From Candidatus Hydrogenedentota bacterium (GTDB lineage: Bacteria; Hydrogenedentota; Hydrogenedentia; Hydrogenedentales; CAITNO01): a DNA stretch of 8,798 nucleotides. The position numbers and the translations under genes are program-made. A model generated the notes under the pieces. The model searched no databases, was not told the DNA's origin, and was given only the letters and a program-made list of their open reading frames with translations. How positions within the stretch are numbered: the first letter of the stretch is position 1; each line of letters opens with the position of its first letter. Below, piece by piece: positions 1-8,245 of this stretch. The stretch is taken from NCBI GenBank assembly GCA_007118765.1, contig SKQZ01000015.1, positions 1-8,798 on the forward strand, in the 5' to 3' direction.

Positions 1-1491
1 AACATCTTTCATCTGTCTGCACCGGGCACAACCGTGCTGGCCCCGGCGTTTACCTTTCACGGGTTCCGGTATGTGGAGATTCGCGGGGTGGATGCGCCGC
101 CGCCGCCGGACGCGGTGGTGGGGGTGGTGATCCGTTCCGAAGCGCCCATCACCGCCGATTTCGAGTGCTCTGAACCTTTGCTTAATCAGCTGGTATCCAA
201 CATACGCTGGGGGCTCAAAGGCAACTACCTTGAAGTGCCCACGGACTGTCCGCAACGGGACGAGCGTCTCGGTTGGACGGGGGACGCGCAATTCTTTATG
301 CCCACGGCGCTGTATATGGCGGATGTGGGCGCGTTCTTTATCAAATGGTTTGTTGACCTTATCCAGGATGCGCAGGCCGAAGACGGCGGGTTTGCGCATG
401 TGGCGCCGGACATCGGGCTGGGAAGCGGCGCCACGGCATGGGGCGACGCCGCCATTATATGTCCCTGGCTGTTTCATCTGTATTACGGCGACACCCGTGT
501 TATTGAACGGCATTTTGACAATATGGCGCGCGGCATGGCGTTTCTTGCGGACAAGAGCGACAACCATACCACGCGGAACATCGGGTTTGGCGACTGGCTG
601 AATCTGGGCGGCGGCGCGAAGCCGGAGGTCATCTTCACGGCTTACTACGCGTATCTCGCGGAATTGATGGCTGATATGGCCGCCCTCATCGGACGCGATG
701 AAGAAGCGGCGCACTATGCGCAACTGCACGAGAGTATCCGCGCCGCCTTTGCCGAGCAGTTTATTGATGAGGACGGCCGCATTCTTGACAGCAGTCAGAC
801 GGGCTATGCGCTGGCGTTTGCCTTCGATTTGGTTCCTGACCGGCTGCAAGCGGCCGCGGCGGCGCGGTTTGTGGAGGAGATAGAGCGGTTTGACGGACAT
901 TTGGCGACGGGCTTTATCGGTACGCCCCGGCTGCTGCCTGCATTGACCATGGCCGGGCGCAATGATGTGGCCTGGCGGCTGCTCATGAACACCACCTATC
1001 CTTCATGGCTGTATCAGGTCACGTTGGGCGCGACCACCACCTGGGAACGGTGGAATGGCTGGACGCCGGAAGACGGCTTTGGCGATCCCACCATGAACTC
1101 CTTTAATCATTACGCTTTTGGCGCGGTGGGCGCGTGGATTTTTCGTCATGTCGGCGGCATTGCCCCCTTGGCGCCGGGCTTTCGCCGCGTGCGTATCGCG
1201 CCCGTGCCGGGCGGCGGCGTAACATGGGCGCGCATGACCTATGACTCCATACGCGGGCCCATCACCTCGGCATGGCGATTGGAAGACGGCCTGTTCCGTC
1301 TGGAGGTCACGACGCCGCCCGGTGTGACGGCGCAGGTGCGGCTGCCCGCCGATGATCCGGCGGCGGTGCGCGCGCGCGGCAACACGCTTGAAGAAGCGGG
1401 CATTGCCGGTGTAGTATCCCACGATGGCGTCGTGTGTGAAATCACATCGGGCCATTATGTGTTTGAAGTGACGGTCGCTGATGCCCGGTAA
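1..1491 (+). CDS. Alpha-L-rhamnosidase, GH78 family (C-terminal part; 5' end outside window)
   Basis: Inverting glycosidase that removes terminal alpha-L-rhamnose from polysaccharides or plant glycosides. The frame is open from base 1, so the gene starts upstream; GH78 enzymes are usually about 900-1000 residues and roughly the last 496 are here. The first residues (FTFHGFRYVEIRG) are the typical end of the N-terminal beta-domain. The (alpha/alpha)6 catalytic domain follows, with the hallmark DCPQRDERLGWTGDAQ at bases 244-291, carrying the acidic general-acid cluster. The general-base Glu lies in TTTWERWNGW (Glu codon 1045-1047). A C-terminal beta-sandwich starts near GGIAPLAPGFRRVRIAP. All key acidic residues are kept, so the enzyme looks active. 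Whether it is secreted cannot be judged without the N-terminus. The stop is TAA at 1489-1491 and an oxidoreductase gene follows 38 bases later on the same strand, suggesting a sugar-catabolic operon. Family assignment is firm; the substrate is unknown. Confidence 0.95.
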   Translation, partial: NIFHLSAPGTTVLAPAFTFHGFRYVEIRGVDAPPPPDAVVGVVIRSEAPITADFECSEPLLNQLVSNIRWGLKGNYLEVPTDCPQRDERLGWTGDAQFFMPTALYMADVGAFFIKWFVDLIQDAQAEDGGFAHVAPDIGLGSGATAWGDAAIICPWLFHLYYGDTRVIERHFDNMARGMAFLADKSDNHTTRNIGFGDWLNLGGGAKPEVIFTAYYAYLAELMADMAALIGRDEEAAHYAQLHESIRAAFAEQFIDEDGRILDSSQTGYALAFAFDLVPDRLQAAAAARFVEEIERFDGHLATGFIGTPRLLPALTMAGRNDVAWRLLMNTTYPSWLYQVTLGATTTWERWNGWTPEDGFGDPTMNSFNHYAFGAVGAWIFRHVGGIAPLAPGFRRVRIAPVPGGGVTWARMTYDSIRGPITSAWRLEDGLFRLEVTTPPGVTAQVRLPADDPAAVRARGNTLEEAGIAGVVSHDGVVCEITSGHYVFEVTVADAR

Positions 1492-1501
1492 CGGTCGGGC
1501 A
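1482..1501 (+). other. Stem-loop across the rhamnosidase stop codon
   Basis: TGCCCG (1482-1487) and CGGGCA (1496-1501) form a perfect 6-base stem with an 8-base loop that contains the TAA stop. Only a short ATTTG follows, so this is not a good intrinsic terminator. It sits between two genes that look co-transcribed and could damp read-through or protect the upstream message. It could also be chance in GC-rich DNA. Confidence 0.3.
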
Positions 1502-1529
1502 ATTTGAACGAGAAAGGAAAGCAGATACC

Positions 1530-2591
1530 ATGACAGAACAACAGCCGGTGCGCGTGGCGTTTGTGGGCGTGGGCGGCATGGGCCAGTGTGCGCACTTGCG
1601 CAACTACGCCGCCCTGCCGGAGTGTGAGGTGGTTGCCATTGCCGAACTGCGCCGGGACACCGCCGCCAAGGTGGCCGCGAAATACGACGTGCCCGCCGTG
1701 TACGACGACATACACAAAATGATTGCGGAAACACGGCCGGACGCGCTGGTTTGTTCCCAACCCTTCCAGCGTCACGCCGTGTTGCTTCCGGAACTGCTGC
1801 CCCACGGCAAGCCCATCTTTATTGAGAAGCCGCTGATAGCTTCGCTGGAAGCCGGGGAGCAATTGCTCAAGACGATTGAAGCGTCGGACACATGGGTCAT
1901 GGTGGGCTATCATAAGCGAAGCGATCCCGCCACCATGTACGCGCACGAGGCCATTCAGCGGTTCCGTGAAAGCGGCGAGATTGGCGCCCTGCGTTATGTG
2001 CGTCTGCTCATGCCCGCGGGCGATTGGATTGCAGGCGGGTTCTGGGATTACGTGGATGCGGGCGATCCGCGGGAACCCTTGGAAATGGAGCCGGCGCCCA
2101 CCGACATGGATGCCGACGGACACGCCGAATACACCAGCTTTGTCAATTACTACATTCATCAGGTGAATCTGCTGCGGCATCTGCTTGGCGAACCGTATGA
2201 AGTGGCCTATGCCGATCCTTCCGGCGTGTTGCTTGCTGTGCGCAGCAGCAGCGGCGTGGCGGCGACCATTGAAATGAGCCCCTATCAAACCACCATTGAC
2301 TGGCAGGAATCCGCGCTTGTTGCGTTTGAGCACGGCTATGTAAAACTGGAACTGCCCGCGCCCGTGGCCGTGAACAGACCGGGCCGTGTCGAAATCCTGC
2401 GCGACACCGGCGCAGACGTCACCCCCGAGGTGGTGTCGCCTCATCTGCCCTGGGTGCATGCCATGCGTCGTCAGGCGGAAAACTTTATTGCCGCCGTGCG
2501 CGGTGAACGTCCGCCCACCTGTGATGCGCGGGAGGCGCTTGAAGATTTGCGCACGGCACGGGCGTATCTGCGCCTGTGGAAAAACGTCTAG
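1530..2591 (+). CDS. Gfo/Idh/MocA family NAD(P)-dependent oxidoreductase
   Basis: Predicted cytoplasmic sugar or sugar-derivative dehydrogenase of 353 residues, a normal length for the family. The N-terminal Rossmann domain (about 1-125) begins with VAFVGVGGMG (glycines 13, 15, 16 and 18). The acidic residue Glu39 at the end of the second strand (VVAIAEL) suggests NAD(H) preference, which is an inference. The family-defining EKP motif is present (Glu99-Lys100-Pro101), with Lys100 the expected catalytic/cofactor lysine. The C-terminal alpha/beta domain contains YYIHQVNLLRHLLGE, where His210 is the likely second catalytic residue. The start at 1530 has an AGAAAGGA ribosome-binding site about 11 bases upstream. 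It lies 38 bases after the rhamnosidase gene, so it probably oxidises a sugar released by that enzyme; the true substrate cannot be read from sequence. The TAG stop (2589-2591) is also the first three bases of a palindromic repeat, so an insertion may have set the C-terminus (last residues LRLWKNV). Confidence 0.93.
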   Translation: MTEQQPVRVAFVGVGGMGQCAHLRNYAALPECEVVAIAELRRDTAAKVAAKYDVPAVYDDIHKMIAETRPDALVCSQPFQRHAVLLPELLPHGKPIFIEKPLIASLEAGEQLLKTIEASDTWVMVGYHKRSDPATMYAHEAIQRFRESGEIGALRYVRLLMPAGDWIAGGFWDYVDAGDPREPLEMEPAPTDMDADGHAEYTSFVNYYIHQVNLLRHLLGEPYEVAYADPSGVLLAVRSSSGVAATIEMSPYQTTIDWQESALVAFEHGYVKLELPAPVAVNRPGRVEILRDTGADVTPEVVSPHLPWVHAMRRQAENFIAAVRGERPPTCDAREALEDLRTARAYLRLWKNV

Positions 2592-2769
2592 CCCGCATAT
2601 TTCATCAGGTTTCGTCGTGAGCCTGTGAAGATTGCGCCAGAGCAGGTGTTTTGCGCAGGCCGCCGGCTGACAGCGTGTTATTACACGTCGAAGTCGGCGG
2701 ACAAGCAAAGTGCCTGATATGGTGTAAGATTCGCAGGCGCAACAGAAATCTTGTGAAAAACCCGAGCTA
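2589..2769 (+). repeat. Long palindromic MITE/REP-like element, copy A (181 bp)
   Basis: An imperfect palindrome over its whole length. The left end TAGCCCGCATATTTCATCAGG matches the reverse complement of the right end (TAGCTCGGGTTTTTCACAAG). Further in, AGCCTGTGAA on the left pairs with TTCGCAGGCG on the right, and CAGGTGTTTTGC with GCAAAGTGCCTG. CCGCCG faces CGGCGG, and the apex is CGTGT-TATT-ACACG (2674-2687). Both ends carry TA, as expected of a TA target duplication or of TA within the terminal repeat. No protein is encoded: the frame that stays open past the upstream TAG is interrupted by a stop in copy C. The first 121 bases match 8678-8798 with two differences, one of them in the apical loop. 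It sits at the 3' end of the rhamnosidase-oxidoreductase operon and could act as an RNA hairpin or transcription stop there. It may be a non-autonomous transposable element; the mobilising transposase is not in the window. Confidence 0.85.
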
Positions 2770-2771
2770 GC

Positions 2772-2821
2772 CCAAACACAAAAACGGCGACGTCGCGCCC
2801 GTTAACCGGGGTGACGCCGCC
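2772..2821 (-). terminator. Probable rho-independent terminator of the ferredoxin gene
   Basis: On the minus strand, downstream of the ferredoxin stop, GGCGGCGTCACCCC (2808-2821) can pair with GGGCGCGACGTCGCC (2786-2800) around a short TTAA-containing loop, with a few mismatches or bulges. On the minus strand it is followed by a T-rich tract (GTTTTTGTGTTT). The position, 40 bases after the gene end and just before the palindromic repeat, fits the 3' end of a short single-gene transcript. Confidence 0.6.
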
Positions 2822-2860
2822 GCACACTGTTGTAAGGCTGCACAGATGACAGCGCGGAGC

Positions 2861-3034
2861 TTAGTCCATTGAAATGGCTTCGGCGGGGCACACGTCCACG
2901 CACGCGCCGCAGTCAATGCATTCCTCTTCGTTCACCACCGCTTTTTCGTCTTTCATTTCGATGGCGTCCGTGGGGCATTCCTCTACGCAATCGCCACATC
3001 CTGTGCATTTTTCCGGATCAACTATTGCAGGCAT
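2861..3034 (-). CDS. 2[4Fe-4S] bacterial-type ferredoxin
   Basis: A 57-residue soluble electron carrier. Two classical CxxCxxCxxxCP motifs are intact: Cys10, 13, 16, 20 with Pro21, and Cys39, 42, 45, 49 with Pro50. They sit in the usual pseudo-twofold arrangement (PEKCTGCGDC and EEECIDCGAC), so two [4Fe-4S] clusters are expected. The protein is very acidic, as is typical of clostridial-type ferredoxins. The start is set at 3034 because AGGAGGA lies 7 bases upstream on the minus strand (complement at 3042-3048). The frame remains open further upstream, but that extension (MMCNRALRRRMP...) is basic, lacks family similarity and would cover the ribosome-binding site. The gene stands alone, divergent from the crotonase gene, so its redox partners cannot be named. 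A low-potential carrier of this kind suggests anaerobic or ferredoxin-linked metabolism, which is an inference. Confidence 0.95.
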   Translation of the reverse strand: MPAIVDPEKCTGCGDCVEECPTDAIEMKDEKAVVNEEECIDCGACVDVCPAEAISMD

Positions 3035-3296
3035 GTTACTGTCCTCCTGTTGTATTTGTTTTGTCCGTCCTACAAAGAAAAAAGGGGCGTTTGCCACCGG
3101 CATCCGGCGCCGCAAGGCCCGATTACACATCACTCAAGACGCGTATTATGGCATACACGGCCACAGGCTTCCACCTATGGCCTTAACATGTGATAACCAC
3201 ACTGAACGCCTTGCGGGAAAAGAATGATATGGGGACGCCGTTCATACTACAATGGGCGCCGTGGGACAATCCAAGATGCTGAAGGAGTTTTTTTAA

Positions 3297-4085
3297 ATGT
3301 CAGAACCGGTAGTTGTCAGTGAGATACGAGACGCGGTGAAATGGGTATGGTTTAACCGTCCGGAGGTGCGCAACGCGGTAACCGCCGAATGTGCGGACTT
3401 GGCGCGCGCGGCCATTGAGGCGGCCCCGGGAGAAGGGGCGCGGGTGGTTGTTCTTGGCGGTCGCGGCGGCGCATTTTGTGCCGGGGCGGATCTCAAGAGC
3501 ATGGCGGGCGACGCAATCGAAACCTTTGATGTTCGTGCGCAGTTGGAAACGCACTATCACCCGCTGATTATGAGCATGACCGACAGCCCGCTGCCCGTGA
3601 TAGCGGCGGTGGACGGTGCGGCGGCGGGCATTGGCAGCGACATTGCGCTGGCCGCCGACATGCGTCTTGCAAGTGACAAGGCCTTTTTCGCGGAGATTTT
3701 TATCAATATCGGCTTGTTGCCCGATGGGGGCGGCACATTTCATTTGCCCCGGCTTGTGGGGTTGGGCCGCGCCCTCGAAATGGCCATGACCGGCATGCGG
3801 GTATCCGCGGCCCAAGCCCAGGAATGGGGGCTTGTGAATCAGGTGTATCCGCAGGATGCCTTTGAGGCAAGCGTGGCGGAATTTGCCGCGGCATTGGCGC
3901 AAAAGGCGCCGCTGTCTCTGGCCCGTTCCAAGCGTGCCATGCGCGACGCCTTGTGCGATAAAGACCTTGCCGCATCGTTGCAACGCGAAGCGGTGATGCA
4001 GGCGGAACTCTTCGCCTCCGCTGATTTTCAGGAAGGGGTGGCGGCGTTTCTTGAGCGACGCGCTCCCGATTTCAAAGGCGAATAA
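3297..4085 (+). CDS. Enoyl-CoA hydratase/isomerase (crotonase) family protein, probably isomerase-like
   Basis: Acyl-CoA-processing protein of 262 residues, the normal single-domain crotonase length. The CoA-thioester oxyanion hole is recognisable: AFCAGADLKSM (Ala64) and GAAAGIGSDIAL (around residue 112). Aligning by eye to rat mitochondrial enoyl-CoA hydratase, its catalytic Glu144 corresponds to Asp115 and its Glu164 to Phe135, so the hydratase glutamate pair is not kept. An aspartate is present in the LLPDGGG turn (Asp143), a pattern seen in PaaG-type isomerases and related non-hydratase crotonases. The C-terminal helices (RLVGLGRALEMAMTGMRVSAAQAQEWGLVNQVYP) are standard. The AAGGAG site at 3282-3287, 9 bases upstream, supports the ATG at 3297. 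A TACAAT at 3248-3253 could be a -10 box, but no good -35 was found. It is divergent from the ferredoxin gene and convergent with the kinase gene, so context does not reveal its pathway. Confidence 0.92.
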   Translation: MSEPVVVSEIRDAVKWVWFNRPEVRNAVTAECADLARAAIEAAPGEGARVVVLGGRGGAFCAGADLKSMAGDAIETFDVRAQLETHYHPLIMSMTDSPLPVIAAVDGAAAGIGSDIALAADMRLASDKAFFAEIFINIGLLPDGGGTFHLPRLVGLGRALEMAMTGMRVSAAQAQEWGLVNQVYPQDAFEASVAEFAAALAQKAPLSLARSKRAMRDALCDKDLAASLQREAVMQAELFASADFQEGVAAFLERRAPDFKGE

Positions 4086-4136
4086 CGCGTCAGCCGTCCG
4101 CTTGTTATGCCGCCGGTCTGGTGCGCAGGGGACCGC

Positions 4137-4877
4137 TTATCCCGCTGCAACGGGCAGCTGCAACACGAATCCGTTTTGAGCATCATACCGGAGCTCGCCC
4201 TGCTGCCCCGTCACCATCTTGCGCGCCAGAGACAGACCCATGCCGGCGCTTTCTTCGGCCTTGCTTGTGACATACGGCTCGAACATGCTGCGCTGTATGG
4301 CTTCGGGAATGGGTTCGCCATCGTCCTTCACCGTAATTAGGATGTTGTCGCCATCGCGAAAGCTGCGTATCGCGATTTTTCCGGGCGTCCCTTTTTCCGC
4401 AAGGTGTTCTTCGACGTTAAAGATAATGTATAGCAATGCCAACTGCAATTTCGGACTGTCGGCCACGGGTGAGGGCAGGTTCTCCGCCAAATCGGCGGTC
4501 ACTTCGGTCTTGGCCACGCGAAACGCGTAATCGCGCAACATCAGCACCCCGCGAATGACGCCGTTCACGTCAATCATGTTGGCATTGTCCACGAGCGGCC
4601 GGGCAATGCCCGTAAGTGTGCTGACCAATTTGCCGCATTTGTCAATGGCGGTGATGATTTTCTCAATCTGTTCCTGAGTCTCCTCGGCCACCTCTGAATC
4701 CATCAACGACAGCTCGGCGTATGCCATGGCGGCGCCAAGATGGTTGTTGATATCATGGGTAACGCCGTTTACGCAACGTCCCACCTGTGCGTACCGAAAG
4801 AGATGCTGCAAGCGCGCTTCATTGGCCGGGTCGCCAAAATCAAGTTGTATCAGGCCGTCGGGTGTCTTTTCGTTCAT
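4137..4877 (-). CDS. Soluble histidine kinase-like protein without sensor domain
   Basis: Predicted cytoplasmic two-component kinase of 246 residues. The H-box is GVTHDINNHLGAAMAYAEL, with phospho-acceptor His41. A helical dimerisation region follows to about residue 95. The HATPase_c domain spans about 105-244, with N-box Asn154 (LLYIIFNVEEHL), a D-box DDGEPIP (185-191), the F-box MFEPYVTSK (198-206) and a G2-like loop AGMGLSLARKMV (211-222). Relative to the usual DxGxGI, the second glycine of the D-box is proline, and the N-box is atypical after its Asn, so ATP binding may be weakened. There is no transmembrane segment, PAS or receiver domain, and only about 30 residues precede the H-box. 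No response regulator is adjacent. GAGGA about 8 bases upstream on the minus strand supports the ATG at 4877. It lies 51 bases from the end of the convergent crotonase gene, with no clear terminator between them. The kinase fold is confident; catalytic activity and partner are not. Confidence 0.85.
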   Translation of the reverse strand: MNEKTPDGLIQLDFGDPANEARLQHLFRYAQVGRCVNGVTHDINNHLGAAMAYAELSLMDSEVAEETQEQIEKIITAIDKCGKLVSTLTGIARPLVDNANMIDVNGVIRGVLMLRDYAFRVAKTEVTADLAENLPSPVADSPKLQLALLYIIFNVEEHLAEKGTPGKIAIRSFRDGDNILITVKDDGEPIPEAIQRSMFEPYVTSKAEESAGMGLSLARKMVTGQQGELRYDAQNGFVLQLPVAAG

Positions 4878-4921
4878 GCATCGTATCCTCTGTCTACCTC
4901 AATGTCGTTCTTCCATGTCCC

Positions 4922-4950
4922 ATTTTGCCATAACGGCACACAAAATTCAA
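4922..4950 (-). promoter_or_regulatory. Candidate sigma-70-like promoter for the kinase gene
   Basis: On the minus strand TTGAAT (4945-4950) and CAAAAT (4922-4927) are separated by 17 bases, each matching four of six consensus positions. Transcription would begin near 4914, giving a leader of about 37 bases before the ATG at 4877. A 7-base inverted repeat (AACGGCA at 4932-4938 with TGCCGTT downstream) overlaps the spacer and could be an operator. Matches this weak also occur by chance. Confidence 0.3.
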
Positions 4951-5005
4951 TAAAAGGTTGCCGTTCAATCAGTGCATGGCGGCGGCGATTGCGGACGGGC
5001 TGATT

Positions 5006-6241
<1,236 letters not shown>

Positions 6242-6365
6242 GGGTGTTTTCCTTCTACGTTGGTTGTTGTCAGGCCCGTATCAAGCCGCAATCCGGCTGT
6301 GCGCCTTACCCCGGCGTCGGGCCGCGTATCGTGTTGTTGACATGCGCCGTGTTACGACGTCGGAT

Positions 6366-7964
6366 TCAGTCGGTGCTGTTGGCTTCCGGCAAGGCCACAA
6401 GGCGCACCTCGTTAACAAAAGGCACTTGTCGGCATTCCTCAAGCACCTTTTCGCTGACTTCGGCATCCAAATTCAGGACGGTCATGGCATGGCCGCCGCG
6501 TCCATCGCGTCCCAGCATGAGGTTCGCGATATTGACGCCGGCCTCGCCTATGGCGGTACACATGCGCCCGATAATCAACGGCTTGTCTTCGTTCTTGCAC
6601 ACCAGCATGTACCCTTCGGGCTTGGCGTCCACACGCATGCCGTCAATGGTGCAAATGCGCGGGTCGGTTCGGTTGAACAAGGTGCCGCGAACGCTGCGGC
6701 TTTCCTTGTCCGTGACCACCGTGACATTGATTTCAAAGGCATAGCTGGACGCGGTGGCGCCCCGTTTTTCGGTTACTTCGATGCCGCGCTCCTGCAACTG
6801 CGACGGGGCGCTGACCATATTGACGGTTTCCACCATGGGCGTGAGGAATCCGCAGATAATCGCCGCAGTAACGGGATAGGTGTCGGATACGCCCAGATCG
6901 CCCAGATACTCAATTTCGATGGACTTCGGGCGGCCTTGGGTGAACAGGCTCTGGAAGAGTCCCAGTCGCTCCGCGAGATAGAGCAGCGGTTGCAATGTAG
7001 CGCGGGTTTCGCTGTCTAGGCTGGGCACGTTCACGGCATTCACGATTGCGCCGGTGGTCAGAAAGTCCACCATCTGCTGCGCCACATCCACCGCCACCGT
7101 AAGTTGCGCTTCGTCGGTGGAGGCGGCCAGGTGCGGCGTCATAATGATATTGTCGAGGCCAATAAACGGATTGTCTTCAAAGGGTTCGGTGGTGTATACG
7201 TCCAGCGCGGCGCCCGCAATGGTTTTGTTGCGCAGCGCTTCCGCCAGATCCTGCTCGTTTACAATGCCGCCGCGCGCCGTGTTGACAATGCGACAGTTCG
7301 GCTTCATCATCTTGAACTGTTCCGCGGCAATCATGTTGGCGGTCTTGTCCGATTTCGGCGCATGTATGGAGATGAAATCCGACCGCGCAAACAATTCGTC
7401 CAGCGTGACCAGTTCCACGCCCAGGCTCTCCGCTTTCAGCGCGCTCATGATGGGGTCATACGCCACCACGCGCATCTCGAAGGACCGCGCCCGTTTCGCC
7501 ACCGCGCCGCCGATACGTCCGACCCCCACGATGCCCAGTGTCTTGCCGCACAGTTCCGTGCCCATAAACTTCTTGCGGTCCCAGCGGCCCTCCTGCATGG
7601 ATGCGTGTGCCTGCGGCACATTGCGGCACAACGCCAGCATCAGGGCGAACGCGTGTTCACAGGTCGAGATGGTGTTGCCGCCGGGCGTATTCATGACCAC
7701 AATGCCGTGTTTCGTGGCGGCGGCCTTGTCAATATTATCCGTGCCCACACCGGCGCGCCCGATCACTTTCAGGCGGGTCGCGCCTTCCAGCGTTTCCGCC
7801 GGCACCTTGGTGGCGCTGCGCACAATCAGCCCGTCGTAGTCATTTATGATGGCGGCGAGCTCGTCCGGTTTTTGCGGCGGCTTCACATCGGTTTCAATGC
7901 CCGATTGCCGGAACAGCTCCACCCCTTCGGCGCTTAATCCGTCCAATACAAGTACTTTCGGCAT
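6366..7964 (-). CDS. serA: D-3-phosphoglycerate dehydrogenase, long type with ASB and ACT domains
   Basis: First step of serine biosynthesis: NAD-dependent oxidation of 3-phosphoglycerate to 3-phosphohydroxypyruvate in the cytoplasm. The 532 residues match the long (mycobacterial-type) form. The substrate-binding domain occupies about 1-97 and again 285-315. The NAD-binding domain carries LGIVGVGRIGG (143-153), with Asp170 at the end of the next strand. The catalytic residues are Arg231 (NTARGGIVNE), Glu260 (DVYTTEP) and His278 (MTPHLAAS). An allosteric substrate-binding domain covers about 320-450, and a C-terminal ACT domain (about 453-525, MLVCKNEDKPLIIGRMCTAIGEAG) suggests serine feedback control. 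The start at 7964 (MPKVLVLDG) is preferred because GGAG lies about 10 bases upstream; a start at 7979 would add MEIVV and use that ribosome-binding site as coding sequence. A TATAAA at 7982-7987 lies upstream, but no matching -35 was found. No other serine gene is nearby. Confidence 0.97.
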   Translation of the reverse strand: MPKVLVLDGLSAEGVELFRQSGIETDVKPPQKPDELAAIINDYDGLIVRSATKVPAETLEGATRLKVIGRAGVGTDNIDKAAATKHGIVVMNTPGGNTISTCEHAFALMLALCRNVPQAHASMQEGRWDRKKFMGTELCGKTLGIVGVGRIGGAVAKRARSFEMRVVAYDPIMSALKAESLGVELVTLDELFARSDFISIHAPKSDKTANMIAAEQFKMMKPNCRIVNTARGGIVNEQDLAEALRNKTIAGAALDVYTTEPFEDNPFIGLDNIIMTPHLAASTDEAQLTVAVDVAQQMVDFLTTGAIVNAVNVPSLDSETRATLQPLLYLAERLGLFQSLFTQGRPKSIEIEYLGDLGVSDTYPVTAAIICGFLTPMVETVNMVSAPSQLQERGIEVTEKRGATASSYAFEINVTVVTDKESRSVRGTLFNRTDPRICTIDGMRVDAKPEGYMLVCKNEDKPLIIGRMCTAIGEAGVNIANLMLGRDGRGGHAMTVLNLDAEVSEKVLEECRQVPFVNEVRLVALPEANSTD

Positions 7965-8123
7965 AACAACTATCTCCATCGTTTATAAAAACGTAATGCT
8001 CGCAGCGGGAGGGTAAAAAAAAAGATGCTGACACATGCGGTTGCCCCATCACAAAACATCAATTGGCGAACCCGACGGCGCGCCGCGCAAACCGGTAAAA
8101 GACAGGGCCGCCATGTTCAGCAC
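7965..8123. other. Upstream region of serA, no gene seen
   Basis: This holds the serA ribosome-binding site, an AT-rich patch (TATAAA on the minus strand at 7982-7987) and a run of nine A near 8014-8022. The serA promoter should lie here or within the adjacent palindrome. No convincing -35/-10 pair, riboswitch or reading frame with recognisable protein was found. Confidence 0.5.
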
Positions 8124-8245
8124 TAACCCGCAAATTTCACCGGCTTCCTGTTGCGCCTGCGCATCTTACGCCATCTCAAGCAAAGCACTTGATCTGACGC
8201 AACCTTCGCAGGCTCACGACGAAACCCTGTGAAATATCCGGGTTA
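8124..8245 (-). repeat. Short palindromic MITE/REP-like element, copy B (122 bp)
   Basis: Read on the minus strand it begins TAACCCGGATATTTCACAGG and continues TTTCGTCGTGAGCCTGCGAAG, closely following copy A (about 83% over the first 66 bases by eye). Its other end on the plus strand is TAACCCGCAAATTTCACCGG, giving terminal inverted repeats TAACCCG-[C/G]-A-[A/T]-ATTTCAC. The centre is a small hairpin, TCAAG and CTTGA around a GCAAAG-containing loop. Compared with copy A it lacks exactly 59 central bases (181 against 122). TA is found at both ends. It lies 159 bases upstream of the serA start codon in the serA leader/promoter region and could affect transcription there. Confidence 0.8.

Noticed and set aside
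1455..2708. 417-codon minus-strand open frame opposite the oxidoreductase gene
   Set aside because: Its translation is rich in His, Gly and Arg with no family features, and it runs antisense to a clear Gfo/Idh/MocA gene. Its first codons lie inside the palindromic repeat. It is a by-product of GC-rich codon use.
3035..3133. N-terminal extension of the ferredoxin to 90 residues
   Set aside because: The strong AGGAGGA site lies between the two possible starts, and the extension is basic and unlike ferredoxins.
4086..4136. Terminator between the convergent crotonase and kinase genes
   Set aside because: Only a weak 5-base stem (CGGTC/GACCG) partly outside the gap and no T-run on either strand.
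6337..6365. TTGACA on the plus strand between icd and serA
   Set aside because: No acceptable -10 at the right spacing, and it would read antisense into serA.
7104..7937. 277-codon plus-strand open frame opposite serA
   Set aside because: Antisense shadow of serA with His/Arg-rich low-complexity translation.
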